Shown: piece by piece, positions 1-6,605 of the stretch | Layout: the number at the start of each line of letters is the position of its first letter | Numbering within the stretch: the stretch's first letter is position 1 | IMG/VR virus record: IMGVR_UViG_3300036790_000341 | Coordinates: 1 to 57,479 of that record | Length of the DNA stretch: 57,479 nt | From: a virus | Direction: 5' to 3' (one strand) | Position numbers and translations under genes: made by a program | Notes under the pieces: generated by a model | Told to the model about the DNA's origin: nothing | Seen by the model: the letters and a program-made list of their open reading frames with translations, nothing else | Databases searched by the model: none

Positions 1-7
1 CCCAGAC

Positions 8-36
8 TTGACAGGTGGGCAAGATGGTGGGGTAAT
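8..36 (+). promoter_or_regulatory. Promoter, shared phage type
   Basis: A perfect -35 TTGACA (8-13) is followed after 17 nt by GGTAAT (31-36). The spacer starts GG-n-GGGCAAG and is G-rich, as in the elements at 49200, 56499 and (minus strand) 18665. It would drive the tRNA-like RNAs and the small gene downstream. CTTG and CAAG at 7-23 form an inverted pair that could be a regulator site. The -10 is weak; the call rests on the repeated pattern. Confidence 0.7.
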
Positions 37-44
37 GGGGGCAA

Positions 45-128
45 GCCTTTCGAGCTCGGCGGAACGAGCACCGGCCCCACATCCCCGGGGGCCGGAAGGA
101 GTCGGTTCAACCCCGGCGCAAGGCACCA
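45..128 (+). tRNA. tRNA-like RNA with enlarged anticodon arm
   Basis: Acceptor strands 45-51 and 118-124 pair at 6 of 7 positions, followed by A and an encoded CCA (125-128). The D-arm is a 4-bp stem (54-57 with 66-69); the T-arm is a 5-bp stem with loop TTCAACC (101-117). The anticodon arm is 25 nt instead of 17: an 8-bp stem 71-78/88-95 around ACATCCCC, so no normal 7-nt anticodon loop exists. It may be a degenerate tRNA or a tRNA mimic rather than a decoding tRNA. No amino acid can be assigned. Confidence 0.5.
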
Positions 129-130
129 GG

Positions 131-147
131 CCGGTCCCGCGGACCGG
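131..147 (+). other. Hairpin between the two tRNA-like RNAs
   Basis: CCGGTCC (131-137) and GGACCGG (141-147) form a perfect 7-bp stem with a 3-nt loop. Its place between the CCA end of the first tRNA-like RNA and the start of the second suggests a processing signal; this is inference. Confidence 0.4.
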
Positions 148-171
148 TCGAAGGGGACGCGATAGCGACCC

Positions 172-253
172 TGGGACCTGGTGTAACGGCAGCACGCCCC
201 GCAGGGCCCCGGCCCGTTGGGGGAGGTGTCCGGTTCGAGTCCGGGCGGTCCAC
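172..253 (+). tRNA. Second tRNA-like RNA, D-arm like tRNA-Gln
   Basis: A clear T-arm (229-245, loop TTCGAGT, 5-bp stem) and a D-region TGGTGTAACGGCAGCAC (179-195) resembling bacterial tRNA-Gln are present. The acceptor strands (172-178 with 246-252) pair at only 5 of 7 positions. The anticodon region (197-223) is about 27 nt and folds on itself, giving no readable anticodon. CCA is not encoded. Together with the neighbour at 45-128 it makes a tandem pair with the same defect, an enlarged anticodon arm. Confidence 0.4.
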
Positions 254-294
254 GACAGAGCACGGCCGACGCGACGACGAAGAGGTCGAACCCC

Positions 295-483
295 ATGATG
301 ATGAAGATGACCGTCCACGAGCTGGACCGGATCGCCGAGCTGGTGCACCTGCAGGCCGACACCCTGGCCGAGGAGGGCGACCTCGAGGCCGCGGCGCCGG
401 CGGCGAACCTCGCCGCGCGGCTGGACCAGGTGCGCGAGTCCGGGCGCCGGCGCGGCACGGACGTCCCCGTCCTGGTCGTGTGA
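295..483 (+). CDS. Small helical protein
   Basis: 62 aa starting MMMKMTVHELDRIAELV. The start is the first of three consecutive ATG codons; an upstream in-frame GTG lies inside the tRNA-like RNA and is unlikely to be used. The sequence predicts two amphipathic helices (ELDRIAELVHLQADTLAEEG and an Ala-rich LAARLDQVRE) with a basic tail. It is the only gene of a unit bounded by the promoter at 8 and the terminator at 499. No family was recognised. Confidence 0.6.
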   Translation: MMMKMTVHELDRIAELVHLQADTLAEEGDLEAAAPAANLAARLDQVRESGRRRGTDVPVLVV

Positions 484-498
484 CACGAGGGCCGTACT

Positions 499-548
499 GA
501 ACGCACCGACGCCATGACCACTGATGCGGTCATGGCGTCGGTGCGTTC
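499..548. terminator. Long perfect inverted repeat, bidirectional terminator
   Basis: Arms 499-519 and 528-548 are perfectly complementary over 21 bp with an 8-nt loop. It sits between convergent genes (plus-strand gene ending at 483, minus-strand gene ending at 570). There is no U-tract, as is common for actinobacterial terminators. It could equally be a protein-binding palindrome. Confidence 0.75.
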
Positions 549-569
549 GCGCTTGCCGGGCGCGGCCTG

Positions 570-860
570 CTACCTGAGGTCCTTCTCCTCGGTGCCCTGG
601 TAGCGGGCGCGGGCCTGGGCCGAGACCTGGTCGGCGATGTGCCAGTACCGGTTGAGCCGGTCGTCCTCGCGGGCCTGGCGGCTCGAGAGGTACCGGACCG
701 CGGCGGTGATCAGGATGCTGGGGTCGGTCTCGGTGTTGCGCTGGTGGGCCATGATCGCGTAGATCATGGAGGCCGGGAGGGCGCCGCGGGCGCCGGACGC
801 GGCGAGCCACGCCAGGGCGTCGGCGAGCTGCCGCGACGGCGTCGGCAGCCCCGGCTCCAT
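570..860 (-). CDS. Hypothetical protein, end of left operon
   Basis: 96 aa, MEPGLPTPSR to EEKDLR. The ATG at 858-860 has a GGGAG ribosome site and lies 14 nt past the stop of the gene before it. The protein looks helical, with a basic charged C-terminal half (AREDDRLNRYWHIADQ). It is the last gene of the minus operon that starts at 6504 and is followed by the inverted-repeat terminator. Family not recognised. Confidence 0.65.
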   Translation of the reverse strand: MEPGLPTPSRQLADALAWLAASGARGALPASMIYAIMAHQRNTETDPSILITAAVRYLSSRQAREDDRLNRYWHIADQVSAQARARYQGTEEKDLR

Positions 861-874
861 CTCCCGGAAGTCGG

Positions 875-1378
875 TCAAGGACGGCGCCCGTACTCGCGGA
901 CGTACACCGCGGCCAGCGCGAGGACCGCGGCCTGGATGCACGGATACTTCTCCGCACGCACCTGCCCGAGGGCGGCTTCCTCGATCTGGTCGAGGTTCTC
1001 GGCTGTGGAGAGCCAGCAGCCGAGCTCGAGGGCCTCGGTGTCGCCGATCGTACGGTCCTGGGCGCGGGCGTACCTGCGGCCCTTCGCGATCAGGCTGTTC
1101 GAGCCCGGGGCCGTGACCGCGGCCTCGGCCAGCGGCGCGTAGGCGTCGATCCACTTGCGCACCCACTGCGAGAAGTCCGGGGGGCCGGGCGGGTCGAGGA
1201 ACGGGGCGGTGGGGTGCGGGATCGCCGGACGCGTCTGCGCTACGGCGCCCGGGTTCCGGAATTCGGACCCGGGAGCGGGTTCCGGAAGGACTTCGGTGAC
1301 GCGCTCGGGGATCAGCGCAGCCGCCTCGTCGCCGTCGATGGCGGTCATCAGCTCGGTGTTGCCGTCCTTGACGCTCAT
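875..1378 (-). CDS. Hypothetical protein
   Basis: 167 aa beginning MSVKDGNTELMTAIDG; the start is placed at ATG 1376-1378 because it overlaps the upstream stop as ATGA. The first 75 residues are acidic and proline-rich, so probably disordered. The rest predicts helices around WVRKWIDAYAPLAE and LGCWLSTAENLDQIEE. No motif or family was recognised. Confidence 0.65.
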   Translation of the reverse strand: MSVKDGNTELMTAIDGDEAAALIPERVTEVLPEPAPGSEFRNPGAVAQTRPAIPHPTAPFLDPPGPPDFSQWVRKWIDAYAPLAEAAVTAPGSNSLIAKGRRYARAQDRTIGDTEALELGCWLSTAENLDQIEEAALGQVRAEKYPCIQAAVLALAAVYVREYGRRP

Positions 1379-1605
1379 GCCAGGATCACCTCTACCCAGT
1401 CGAGTTCCGGACTGTCCGGATGGACGTGCCACGTGGTGGCCTTCACGTCGTGCGGGACGCCGCGCACGGACACGGCCGAGCCGGCCGCGGGCGCCGGGGC
1501 AGTGAATAATGTGGCGGCAGCCGCGCCGTCGGCACCGGGCCGGGCGAACCGCATGACGACCCTGACCGGTTCGGCGTCGTCCTCGGCCTCGTACTCGAAC
1601 CTCAC
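1375..1605 (-). CDS. Small hypothetical protein
   Basis: 76 aa from a GTG at 1603-1605 that overlaps the upstream stop as GTGA; another GTG at 1629 would add eight residues but has no ribosome site either. The sequence alternates hydrophobic and polar residues (VRVVMRF, SAVSVRGVPH, DWVEVIL), suggesting a small beta-sheet protein. Function unknown. Confidence 0.6.
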   Translation of the reverse strand: MRFEYEAEDDAEPVRVVMRFARPGADGAAAATLFTAPAPAAGSAVSVRGVPHDVKATTWHVHPDSPELDWVEVILA

Positions 1606-1979
1606 GGCAGGTACTCGGTCCAGCCGCACGCGAGCATCAGCGGCAGCGGGTCGCCGTCGAACCCGGTGAACCAGGGCCTGCTGTACCGGCTGCTCGGCGC
1701 GCCGGCCGACCTGGTGTTGAAGTGCTCGAGCAGCGGGCCCTGCGGGTCGACGTGGATGCCGGGCAGCTCCAGGTTGGCGGTGCCGGCGAAGTTCCAGTAC
1801 CGGCGCTTCACGTCGACCATCGGGCCGGCGCCGTGCCCCTCCTCGCGGTACAGCTCGATACAGGCCGTCTCGTCACCGCCGGGGATCGCGCCCATCTCGA
1901 CCTCGCGCACCAGCAGCACGCCGAACGAGCCGAAACCGCTGGCGCCGTGGGTGACGGTGCACCACTGCTTGACCTTCAC
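1602..1979 (-). CDS. Hypothetical protein
   Basis: 125 aa (VKVKQWCTVTHGASGFGSF to GWTEYLP), started by GTG at 1977-1979 in a GTGA overlap with the exoribonuclease gene. The N-terminal half predicts beta strands; several glycines and a YREEGHGAGP segment follow. No family recognised. Tight coupling suggests co-expression with the nuclease, not necessarily a shared role. Confidence 0.65.
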   Translation of the reverse strand: MKVKQWCTVTHGASGFGSFGVLLVREVEMGAIPGGDETACIELYREEGHGAGPMVDVKRRYWNFAGTANLELPGIHVDPQGPLLEHFNTRSAGAPSSRYSRPWFTGFDGDPLPLMLACGWTEYLP

Positions 1980-2608
1980 CGGTACTCCTCGTGGTGCGGC
2001 CAGATGAACGGCATGACTTCCGGCGACGAGGCGAGGTGGTCGCGCTCGCGGCGCATCAGGTACTCGTGGACGGCCTTCGCGTTGAGCGCGTCGCTGAGCG
2101 CGTTGTGCTCAGGCCCGACCAGCGGCACCGGCGGCTCGCTCAGGTCACAGCATGTTCTGGCCGCTTCCTGCTGGATGTCGAAGGTGGCCATGGGGAATCC
2201 GTCGGGCAGATCGGCCATCCGGCCGAACAGTTGCGCGTAGACCACGTGGTCGTAGGCCGAGAAATCGGCCCACAGCTGGGGCGACGGGGTGGCCGCGATG
2301 AAGTCTTTGACACGGCGCGCGATCTCGGGGCGGTGGTGCACGGCGGCGCGCAGGTAGTCCGGGTGCTTCTTGTCCCACTCCCAGGCCCACCGGTAGCCGA
2401 ATGAGTCCCTACCGCGGTCCCACATCCGGATCGGGAGGTGGGCGGCGACGTTCTCGCGCAGCCACGTGTCGTTGACCGTGCGGGAGATGGCGCCGTGGTC
2501 GGTGTTGACGAGATACAGGCTGTCGCCGTCCTCTCGGACCATGCCGATCGACAGCAGCTCGATGACGTGGCCGTCTTCCACGAATTCTGAATCCACGTAG
2601 ATCCGCAT
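1976..2608 (-). CDS. DEDDh 3'-5' exoribonuclease, RNase AS/RNase T-like
   Basis: 210 aa. It starts at ATG 2606-2608, which shares one base with the upstream stop (TGATG). The DEDDh catalytic set is visible: D6 and E8 in YVDSEF, D120 in SAYDHVV, and H168/D173 in EHNALSDA. This pattern and the short single-domain length match the RNase T-like superfamily typified by the actinobacterial poly(A)-specific RNase AS. It should remove nucleotides from RNA 3' ends. In Deinococcus a Ro60 protein partners a 3' exonuclease, so a link to the TROVE gene at 6698 is worth considering; that link is inference. A DNA exonuclease of the DnaQ type is the main alternative. Confidence 0.8.
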   Translation of the reverse strand: MRIYVDSEFVEDGHVIELLSIGMVREDGDSLYLVNTDHGAISRTVNDTWLRENVAAHLPIRMWDRGRDSFGYRWAWEWDKKHPDYLRAAVHHRPEIARRVKDFIAATPSPQLWADFSAYDHVVYAQLFGRMADLPDGFPMATFDIQQEAARTCCDLSEPPVPLVGPEHNALSDALNAKAVHEYLMRRERDHLASSPEVMPFIWPHHEEYR

Positions 2609-2853
2609 CAGCCTGTTTCCACCCATTTCTTCAGTTCGTCGATGGAGCACTGGGCGATGGTGCCCAGGCAGGCTGTGAGCCTGCCGATCAGGATCGCCGT
2701 CTCCTTGGGGCCCAGGCGCGCCTTCACGGTGTGGCGCCCGGTGTGGCGGTCGTGGTAGGTCAGGGAGAGTTGAGTCTCGAGGGTGTCGGGCAGCAGGTCG
2801 ACCAGGATGTCGCCGAGCGCGGCGGCCGCCTCTTCGGGTGCGTCGGCGCTCAC
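2608..2853 (-). CDS. Small hypothetical protein
   Basis: 81 aa from GTG 2851-2853 (GTGA overlap with the upstream gene). The N-terminus is acidic (SADAPEEAAAALGDILVDLL); the middle is beta-like (TQLSLTYHDRHTGRHTVKARL); the end is helical with two cysteines. No family recognised. Its stop shares a base with the start of the exoribonuclease gene. Confidence 0.65.
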   Translation of the reverse strand: MSADAPEEAAAALGDILVDLLPDTLETQLSLTYHDRHTGRHTVKARLGPKETAILIGRLTACLGTIAQCSIDELKKWVETG

Positions 2854-3176
2854 GGTGCGCCCCCGGCCTTCATGGTGATCTTGTAGGGTGCCGGGCGGCC
2901 GGCGCGCAGCCGCAGGGTCAGCGGCCCGTACTCGCCGTGCACGTACTCGGCGCTCCGGTTGACCGCCCTGGCCGGCGGGTAGCCGGTGCTGTTGCACAGG
3001 GCGAGGCGAGGGCCGTCCTGGGTGTCCACGACGGCCCAGTCGTCGCCGGCTGTGTCGGTCCACCGGTCGTCGAGCCGCGGCTTGGACATGCCGAGGTCGA
3101 CGGGGATGGGGCGCGACACGGGGCCGGCCGGATCGGTGTCCACGTACATCACTCTTCCCTGGGTGAAGGTGCCCAC
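2850..3176 (-). CDS. Hypothetical beta-rich protein
   Basis: 108 aa from GTG 3174-3176, 4 nt after the preceding stop. The sequence has many short hydrophobic strands separated by Gly, Pro and Asp (RVMYVDTDPAG, DWAVVDTQDG, GPLTLRLRAG), consistent with a small beta domain. No catalytic motif is seen. The C-terminus is basic and glycine-rich. Confidence 0.6.
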   Translation of the reverse strand: MGTFTQGRVMYVDTDPAGPVSRPIPVDLGMSKPRLDDRWTDTAGDDWAVVDTQDGPRLALCNSTGYPPARAVNRSAEYVHGEYGPLTLRLRAGRPAPYKITMKAGGAP

Positions 3177-3180
3177 GGGC

Positions 3181-3375
3181 TCAGCCGCCTGTGGTTCGGC
3201 AGAACTCGGAGCGCCGGTAGGTGCCCACGAGGCCGGAGGGGTGCAGGGCGATGCCGTACCGGCGCCGCGGCCAGCGCCCGTAGATCCCGACGACGGTACC
3301 GGGTCGTCGCTCCCAGCCGTCGATGCCGCGGTCGCGCAGGACCGCGACCTTCTCGCCGGGCTCGACCCTACTCAT
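3181..3375 (-). CDS. Small SH3-like protein
   Basis: 64 aa (MSRVEPGEKVAVLRDRG to FCRTTGG). Strand-turn pattern GEKVAVLRDRG...RPGTVVGIYGRW...RYGIALHPSG...TYRRSEF resembles a small SH3-type beta barrel, a common form of phage accessory or host-binding protein. The ATG at 3373-3375 overlaps the end of the upstream gene by 8 nt. The fold is a guess from the pattern. Confidence 0.6.
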   Translation of the reverse strand: MSRVEPGEKVAVLRDRGIDGWERRPGTVVGIYGRWPRRRYGIALHPSGLVGTYRRSEFCRTTGG

Positions 3376-3589
3376 CGTCCGGGTCCCTTGGCCAGAGCGT
3401 GTCGCTGTCCACGACGAACCGCGGCCCGGAGGGCGTCACGGCGCGCACCAGCACTCGGTCGCGCTTGACGCCTTCGACGACTGCCTGACGCGCCGTGATG
3501 GTGCCCAGCTCAGTCAGGACCTCCACCCAGCACAGGTCGCCGACCTGCCAGGGCGTGACCACAGGGTGGGCCGGTCTACGTCCGAACAT
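3368..3589 (-). CDS. Small beta-barrel-like protein
   Basis: 73 aa starting MFGRRPAHPVVTPWQVGDL. A very strong ribosome site (GAGGAGGAAGAGG) precedes the ATG at 3587-3589. The pattern VGDLCWVEVL...RQAVVEGVKRDRVLVRAVT...PRFVVDSDTLWP suggests five strands of an SH3-like barrel, like the next gene downstream. It overlaps the upstream gene by 14 nt. Confidence 0.65.
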   Translation of the reverse strand: MFGRRPAHPVVTPWQVGDLCWVEVLTELGTITARQAVVEGVKRDRVLVRAVTPSGPRFVVDSDTLWPRDPDDE

Positions 3590-3854
3590 CCTCTTCCTCC
3601 TCGTCTGCCACGGTGGCGACTTCCCACACCACGTGCTCGTCGTTCCACCACTCCCGGTGGTACTCGGTGACCAGATGGGCGCCCTGGGCGACGAACAGCC
3701 AGCCGCCTTTCTCGGGTCCGTGCGCCCGCTCGTGCAGGGCGGCGAGAATCCGTTCGGCCAGCACGGTGGCATCGGGCTCGCCGAGCCTCCACATCGGGTC
3801 CTTGCGGATCGCCTTCTCGATCAGCTCCTGGAGCTGATCGTCAGCCTTACTCAT
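3576..3854 (-). CDS. Hypothetical protein, paralogue of next gene
   Basis: 92 aa, MSKADDQLQELIEKAI to EEEEDVRT. Its N-terminus aligns with the adjacent protein from 4125 (QLQELIEKAI...ATVLAERILAAL against QLAQLIAGTA...AEALAEQIVADL), and both end in an acidic tail after a WxV beta segment. They look like a tandem duplication that has diverged. The acidic tail is typical of DNA-mimic or highly soluble phage proteins; function unknown. Confidence 0.65.
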   Translation of the reverse strand: MSKADDQLQELIEKAIRKDPMWRLGEPDATVLAERILAALHERAHGPEKGGWLFVAQGAHLVTEYHREWWNDEHVVWEVATVADEEEEDVRT

Positions 3855-4125
3855 CGTCGGTCTCGTCGTCGTGGGTGGACACCATCCAGATCGTGAACGG
3901 GCCGTCGCCGTCTTCGTCGTTCCCGGCGTGGTCGGTCTCCTTGATGCGGTATACGTCGCCGCTCCGGATCAGCCAGGAGAAGCCGTCCTTGTAGCTCTGA
4001 CTGAATTCCTTCAGGTCTGCCACGATCTGCTCGGCCAGGGCCTCGGCCGAATCGATCTGGGTGTCGCAGACGCGCCACGCGGTTCCTGCGATCAGTTGGG
4101 CGAGCTGCTGCTCGGCGGTGCTCAC
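3847..4125 (-). CDS. Hypothetical protein, paralogue of previous gene
   Basis: 92 aa from GTG 4123-4125 in a GTGA overlap. A helical N-terminal third (STAEQQLAQLIAGTAW, AEALAEQIVADLKEF) is followed by strands (WLIRSGDVYRIKETD, PFTIWMVSTHDD) and an acidic tail. It has the same length as its neighbour at 3576 and the same domain order. No named family recognised. Confidence 0.65.
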   Translation of the reverse strand: MSTAEQQLAQLIAGTAWRVCDTQIDSAEALAEQIVADLKEFSQSYKDGFSWLIRSGDVYRIKETDHAGNDEDGDGPFTIWMVSTHDDETDDE

Positions 4126-4502
4126 TGTTTGTCTCCTGTTCTGGGCCGCAGCCACGAGTTGATGGTTTCGTGGGTGCCGTCGTCGTGCCGGATCAGGTAC
4201 GGCTTTGCTGTGCGCGCGGCACGGTACTCCTCGGTCGGGTTCGCGAACGGCGGCAGCGTGCTCTTGTTCAGGAGCCCGGTGCGCAAGGCGACGGCGACGG
4301 CGCCCGCGGTGGGCCGGGAGCAGCGGCCGGATACGCCTAGTTTGCGTGCGATGTTGTATTTGCAGATTTTGACCGCGTAGGGCGGCATGTCCAGGATTGC
4401 GGCGAGTGTGAAGCCGTCGCTTCCGTGGATGGCGATGGCGGTGAGGACTGCGAGCTCTTGTTTGCTGAGCGGGGTGTCGGGCGCGGGGTCGCGTCGTCCC
4501 AT
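4122..4502 (-). CDS. LuxR/GerE-type HTH protein
   Basis: 126 aa, start ATG 4500-4502. Residues 12-80 (LSKQELAVLTAIAIHG...TLAAILDMPPYAVKICKYNI...RKLGVSGR) match the pattern of the LuxR/GerE DNA-binding helix-turn-helix, including the LSxxE opening and the helix entered by AVK. No receiver or ligand domain is present; the C-terminal 45 residues are basic. It could regulate the phage operons. An alternative is a sigma-factor region-4-like fold. Confidence 0.55.
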   Translation of the reverse strand: MGRRDPAPDTPLSKQELAVLTAIAIHGSDGFTLAAILDMPPYAVKICKYNIARKLGVSGRCSRPTAGAVAVALRTGLLNKSTLPPFANPTEEYRAARTAKPYLIRHDDGTHETINSWLRPRTGDKQ

Positions 4503-4507
4503 GACGG

Positions 4508-4711
4508 TTACCGTCCGCGCAGTGCGCGGCGGATGATGCGGGCGACCTGGGCGGCGGCGGCGAAGGTGATGCCGGTGGTGGCGCAGGCCAGTATCCCGGC
4601 GCCCCCGATCTCGGCGGATGCGGCCCACAGGCCGGTGGCTGTCGCGAACATGGCGGTGCCGGCCGCGATGGTCGAGGCGACTGTCGCGATCGCGCCTGCG
4701 AACTCCCACAC
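4508..4711 (-). CDS. Small membrane protein, two TM helices
   Basis: 67 aa from GTG 4709-4711 with a GGGGAG ribosome site. Two hydrophobic Ala/Gly-rich stretches (about residues 4-30 and 33-57) end in a basic RRALRGR tail. Only 5 nt separate it from the HTH gene downstream. Such proteins are often holin-like or membrane modulators in phages; nothing here decides. Confidence 0.6.
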   Translation of the reverse strand: MWEFAGAIATVASTIAAGTAMFATATGLWAASAEIGGAGILACATTGITFAAAAQVARIIRRALRGR

Positions 4712-4785
4712 GTTGGCTGTTCTCCCCTGGTGAGTCGTTTTGATTTGATCTTGGCAGAGTCGGGGGCGCGACGGCCGGTGCGACG

Positions 4786-4998
4786 CTACTGGCCGAGGGT
4801 GCGCAGTGCCTGCTGGGGTGTGACGCAGGCGAGCAGCTCGTGCAGGATGCCCTTGGGGATGTCGTAGCGGATCGCTTCATCCTCGGGGAAGAACGATGCG
4901 CTGTTGATGCGGCCGATGATCCGGGTGCTGCAGATGTGGACGCGTCCGACGCCGGTCTTGGTCAGGTTGTCGTGGTGGTGGGTGAGCCGGTGGTACAT
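4786..4998 (-). CDS. Small hypothetical protein
   Basis: 70 aa, MYHRLTHHHDNLTKTGVGRV to ALRTLGQ. The ATG at 4996-4998 shares a base with the upstream stop (TGATG). It carries a histidine-rich start and a YDIPKG segment that also appears, as YDIPRG, in the coiled-coil protein from 12959. 75 nt follow before the next gene; no convincing promoter was seen there. Confidence 0.6.
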   Translation of the reverse strand: MYHRLTHHHDNLTKTGVGRVHICSTRIIGRINSASFFPEDEAIRYDIPKGILHELLACVTPQQALRTLGQ

Positions 4999-5384
4999 CA
5001 GTCGTCTCCGTCGTCGGGGTCGCCCTTGGTTTCGGGGTGCAGGTCGAGGCCCAGGTCGATGGCGATCGCGCGCACGGCCGTATGGGCGTCGGTGTTCCCC
5101 GCGATCCACTGCTCGGCCAGGGCCCGGATCTTGACCTTCTGCAAGGCGGTGATGGGCTCCGGGTGACTGGTGTCGCCCCGGGGGCCGTCCGGGATGGCAC
5201 CGCGCACCCGCAGGCGTTGGACGACCTTCACGTCCTGGCCGAAGGAGGCGCACCACAGCTTGGCGTCCATGGCGCCCGGGTCGAGCTGCTCGACCTGCCG
5301 GGCGAACGCCAGCACGTCGTTCAAGGTGATGCCGCGCGAGTCCCCGGCCTCGACCGTGTACTGGGCTCCTGTGGATGCGGTCAT
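4998..5384 (-). CDS. Hypothetical protein
   Basis: 128 aa. A good ribosome site (AGAAGGGA) precedes ATG 5382-5384. The middle (TLNDVLAFARQVEQLDP...KVVQRLRVRGAIPDGP) predicts two helices and a strand; the C-terminus is helical and acidic (HTAVRAIAIDLGLDL...DPDDGDD). No motif recognised. Confidence 0.65.
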   Translation of the reverse strand: MTASTGAQYTVEAGDSRGITLNDVLAFARQVEQLDPGAMDAKLWCASFGQDVKVVQRLRVRGAIPDGPRGDTSHPEPITALQKVKIRALAEQWIAGNTDAHTAVRAIAIDLGLDLHPETKGDPDDGDD

Positions 5385-5409
5385 AGCGGTGATCCCTTCT
5401 CGTGACTGG

Positions 5410-5580
5410 TCATCCGTCGAATTCCTTGAGGTGGGTGCCGCAGCGGCGGCAGGTGCGGGTGCGGTAGAACGCGCCGCGGCCTGCGTGGATCCAGGTGGTC
5501 CACGAGGCCGTGTCGCCGATGGACGCTCCGATGAGGGGAGCGGGGTGGCCGAGGAGGGCGCAGCGGGCCTTGCCGAGCAT
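5410..5580 (-). CDS. Small zinc-ribbon-like protein (DUF1660-like)
   Basis: 56 aa. Pattern C-x4-GH near the start (CALLGHP) and CRRCG near the end (TRTCRRCGTHLKEF) matches the short prophage proteins grouped as DUF1660, which are thought to bind zinc. The ATG at 5578-5580 overlaps the upstream stop by one base. Function of the family is unknown. Confidence 0.6.
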   Translation of the reverse strand: MLGKARCALLGHPAPLIGASIGDTASWTTWIHAGRGAFYRTRTCRRCGTHLKEFDG

Positions 5581-5765
5581 CAGGTGACCTCCGCTAGTCC
5601 GACGCACAGCTGCATGATTCCGACGATGCCCGCGCAGAACACGGCGAGCTCGAGGAGCAGGGCGCTGGCGGGATGCTCGTTGAACCACTGCTGCATCTTC
5701 TTGTCGAGGACGATCACGGCGGCGAGTACGGCCAGGAGGGCGGCGCCGATGGCCAGGTGTGTCAC
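5580..5765 (-). CDS. Small membrane protein
   Basis: 61 aa from GTG 5763-5765 (GTGA overlap). Two hydrophobic helices (about residues 3-20 and 36-58) flank a short polar loop KKMQQWFNEHPAS. The topology would suit a small holin or membrane modulator; its place in an early-type operon argues against lysis. Confidence 0.6.
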   Translation of the reverse strand: MTHLAIGAALLAVLAAVIVLDKKMQQWFNEHPASALLLELAVFCAGIVGIMQLCVGLAEVT

Positions 5766-6058
5766 GGGCGGCGCGTCCTGCCGGGCCGGTCGAGCCACGC
5801 GGCGCCCCTGGCGCCGGGGGCGAGCCACAGCCATCCGGCGTCGGCGTCGTGGGTCAGTTCGAGCCATCCGGCGTCGGCTGCGGCGGTGATCTCGTCCTGG
5901 GTGAACATCATCTGCCCGATCCGGATCAGCGGGTAAGCGGAGCCGGGGATGCGTTCGGAGGCGACGCGGGCCCTGCGGTCGGGGTCGCCGTGCTTCTCGA
6001 CCAGCATCAGGATGCCGCCGGCGGTCAGCGGGGGCGCTTCGGGGGCCGTAGTGTCCAC
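5762..6058 (-). CDS. Hypothetical protein with internal repeat
   Basis: 98 aa from GTG 6056-6058, sharing a base with the upstream TAG. Residues ADAGWLEL and ADAGWLWL are an internal duplication that is also visible in the DNA as a repeated 16-bp segment near 5830-5880. The rest is basic and proline-rich. It directly follows the GntR-type gene. Function unknown. Confidence 0.6.
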   Translation of the reverse strand: MDTTAPEAPPLTAGGILMLVEKHGDPDRRARVASERIPGSAYPLIRIGQMMFTQDEITAAADAGWLELTHDADAGWLWLAPGARGAAWLDRPGRTRRP

Positions 6059-6504
6059 TACGGGGCGACCAGCTCGCCGGCGGGAGTGTCTTCGGCGCGG
6101 GGGGCGAAGCGGGCGAGCTGCTCGAGCAGCTGCTTCACGAGGGGTTCGCCGGCGACGTAGCTCTCGGCAGTGGGCACGTCGGCCAGGAGCCGGGTGTACA
6201 GCGCGCGGGCAGAGGCGGCCAGCCAGCCGTCGAGGGGCGCCCAGGCCATGACGTCCGGGTCGAGCAGGTGCCAGTGGTCGGAGGGGCTGATGCGGATGCC
6301 GACGTTGGGTTTGCTGGTCAGCAGCCCCTTGGTGGTGAGGGTGACGAGGGCTTCGCGGACCGCGGTGCGGGAGACTCCGTAGCGCTTCTGGATGTCGTCG
6401 GCGACGAAGCGGTAGCCGACGGGGAGCACGCCGGTGAGGATGTCGCGGCCCATCTGTTCGGAGATCATGTAGGAGAGGTTTCGCTGCATGCCGTCGAGGT
6501 TCAC
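6058..6504 (-). CDS. GntR-family (FadR-type) transcription regulator, truncated
   Basis: 148 aa. Residues 20-75 form a GntR winged helix-turn-helix (ILTGVLPVGYRFVADDIQKR, YGVSRTAVREALVTLTTKG), followed by HWHLLDPDVMAW, which is typical of the link region of the FadR subfamily. The usual all-helical FCD ligand domain (about 120-150 aa) is missing; only about 50 residues follow. It is first in the left operon, so it may repress that operon or host genes. The start at ATG 6502-6504 could also be ATG 6489. Confidence 0.75.
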   Translation of the reverse strand: MNLDGMQRNLSYMISEQMGRDILTGVLPVGYRFVADDIQKRYGVSRTAVREALVTLTTKGLLTSKPNVGIRISPSDHWHLLDPDVMAWAPLDGWLAASARALYTRLLADVPTAESYVAGEPLVKQLLEQLARFAPRAEDTPAGELVAP

Positions 6505-6549
6505 GCGGGGTTTCTCCTGGGGGTTGCTGCGAATGTTGTCGTGCCGACT

Positions 6550-6578
6550 ATCCTACCACTCGGGTTGACTGTAGGGAA
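6550..6578 (-). promoter_or_regulatory. Possible promoter of the left operon
   Basis: An extended -10 TGGTAGGAT (TAGGAT at 6550-6555 on the minus strand) lies 46 nt before the GntR gene; 17 nt upstream is a poor -35, TTCCCT. Extended -10 sites can work without a good -35. Offered as the best candidate in a 193-nt gap. Confidence 0.4.
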
Positions 6579-6605
6579 GGTCCCGGGCGCGGTGCGGACG
6601 GATAC

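Noticed and set aside
5580-5765. Holin role for the two-helix membrane protein
   Set aside because: It is far from the lysin and in an early-type operon, so the holin name was kept for candidates beside the lysin.
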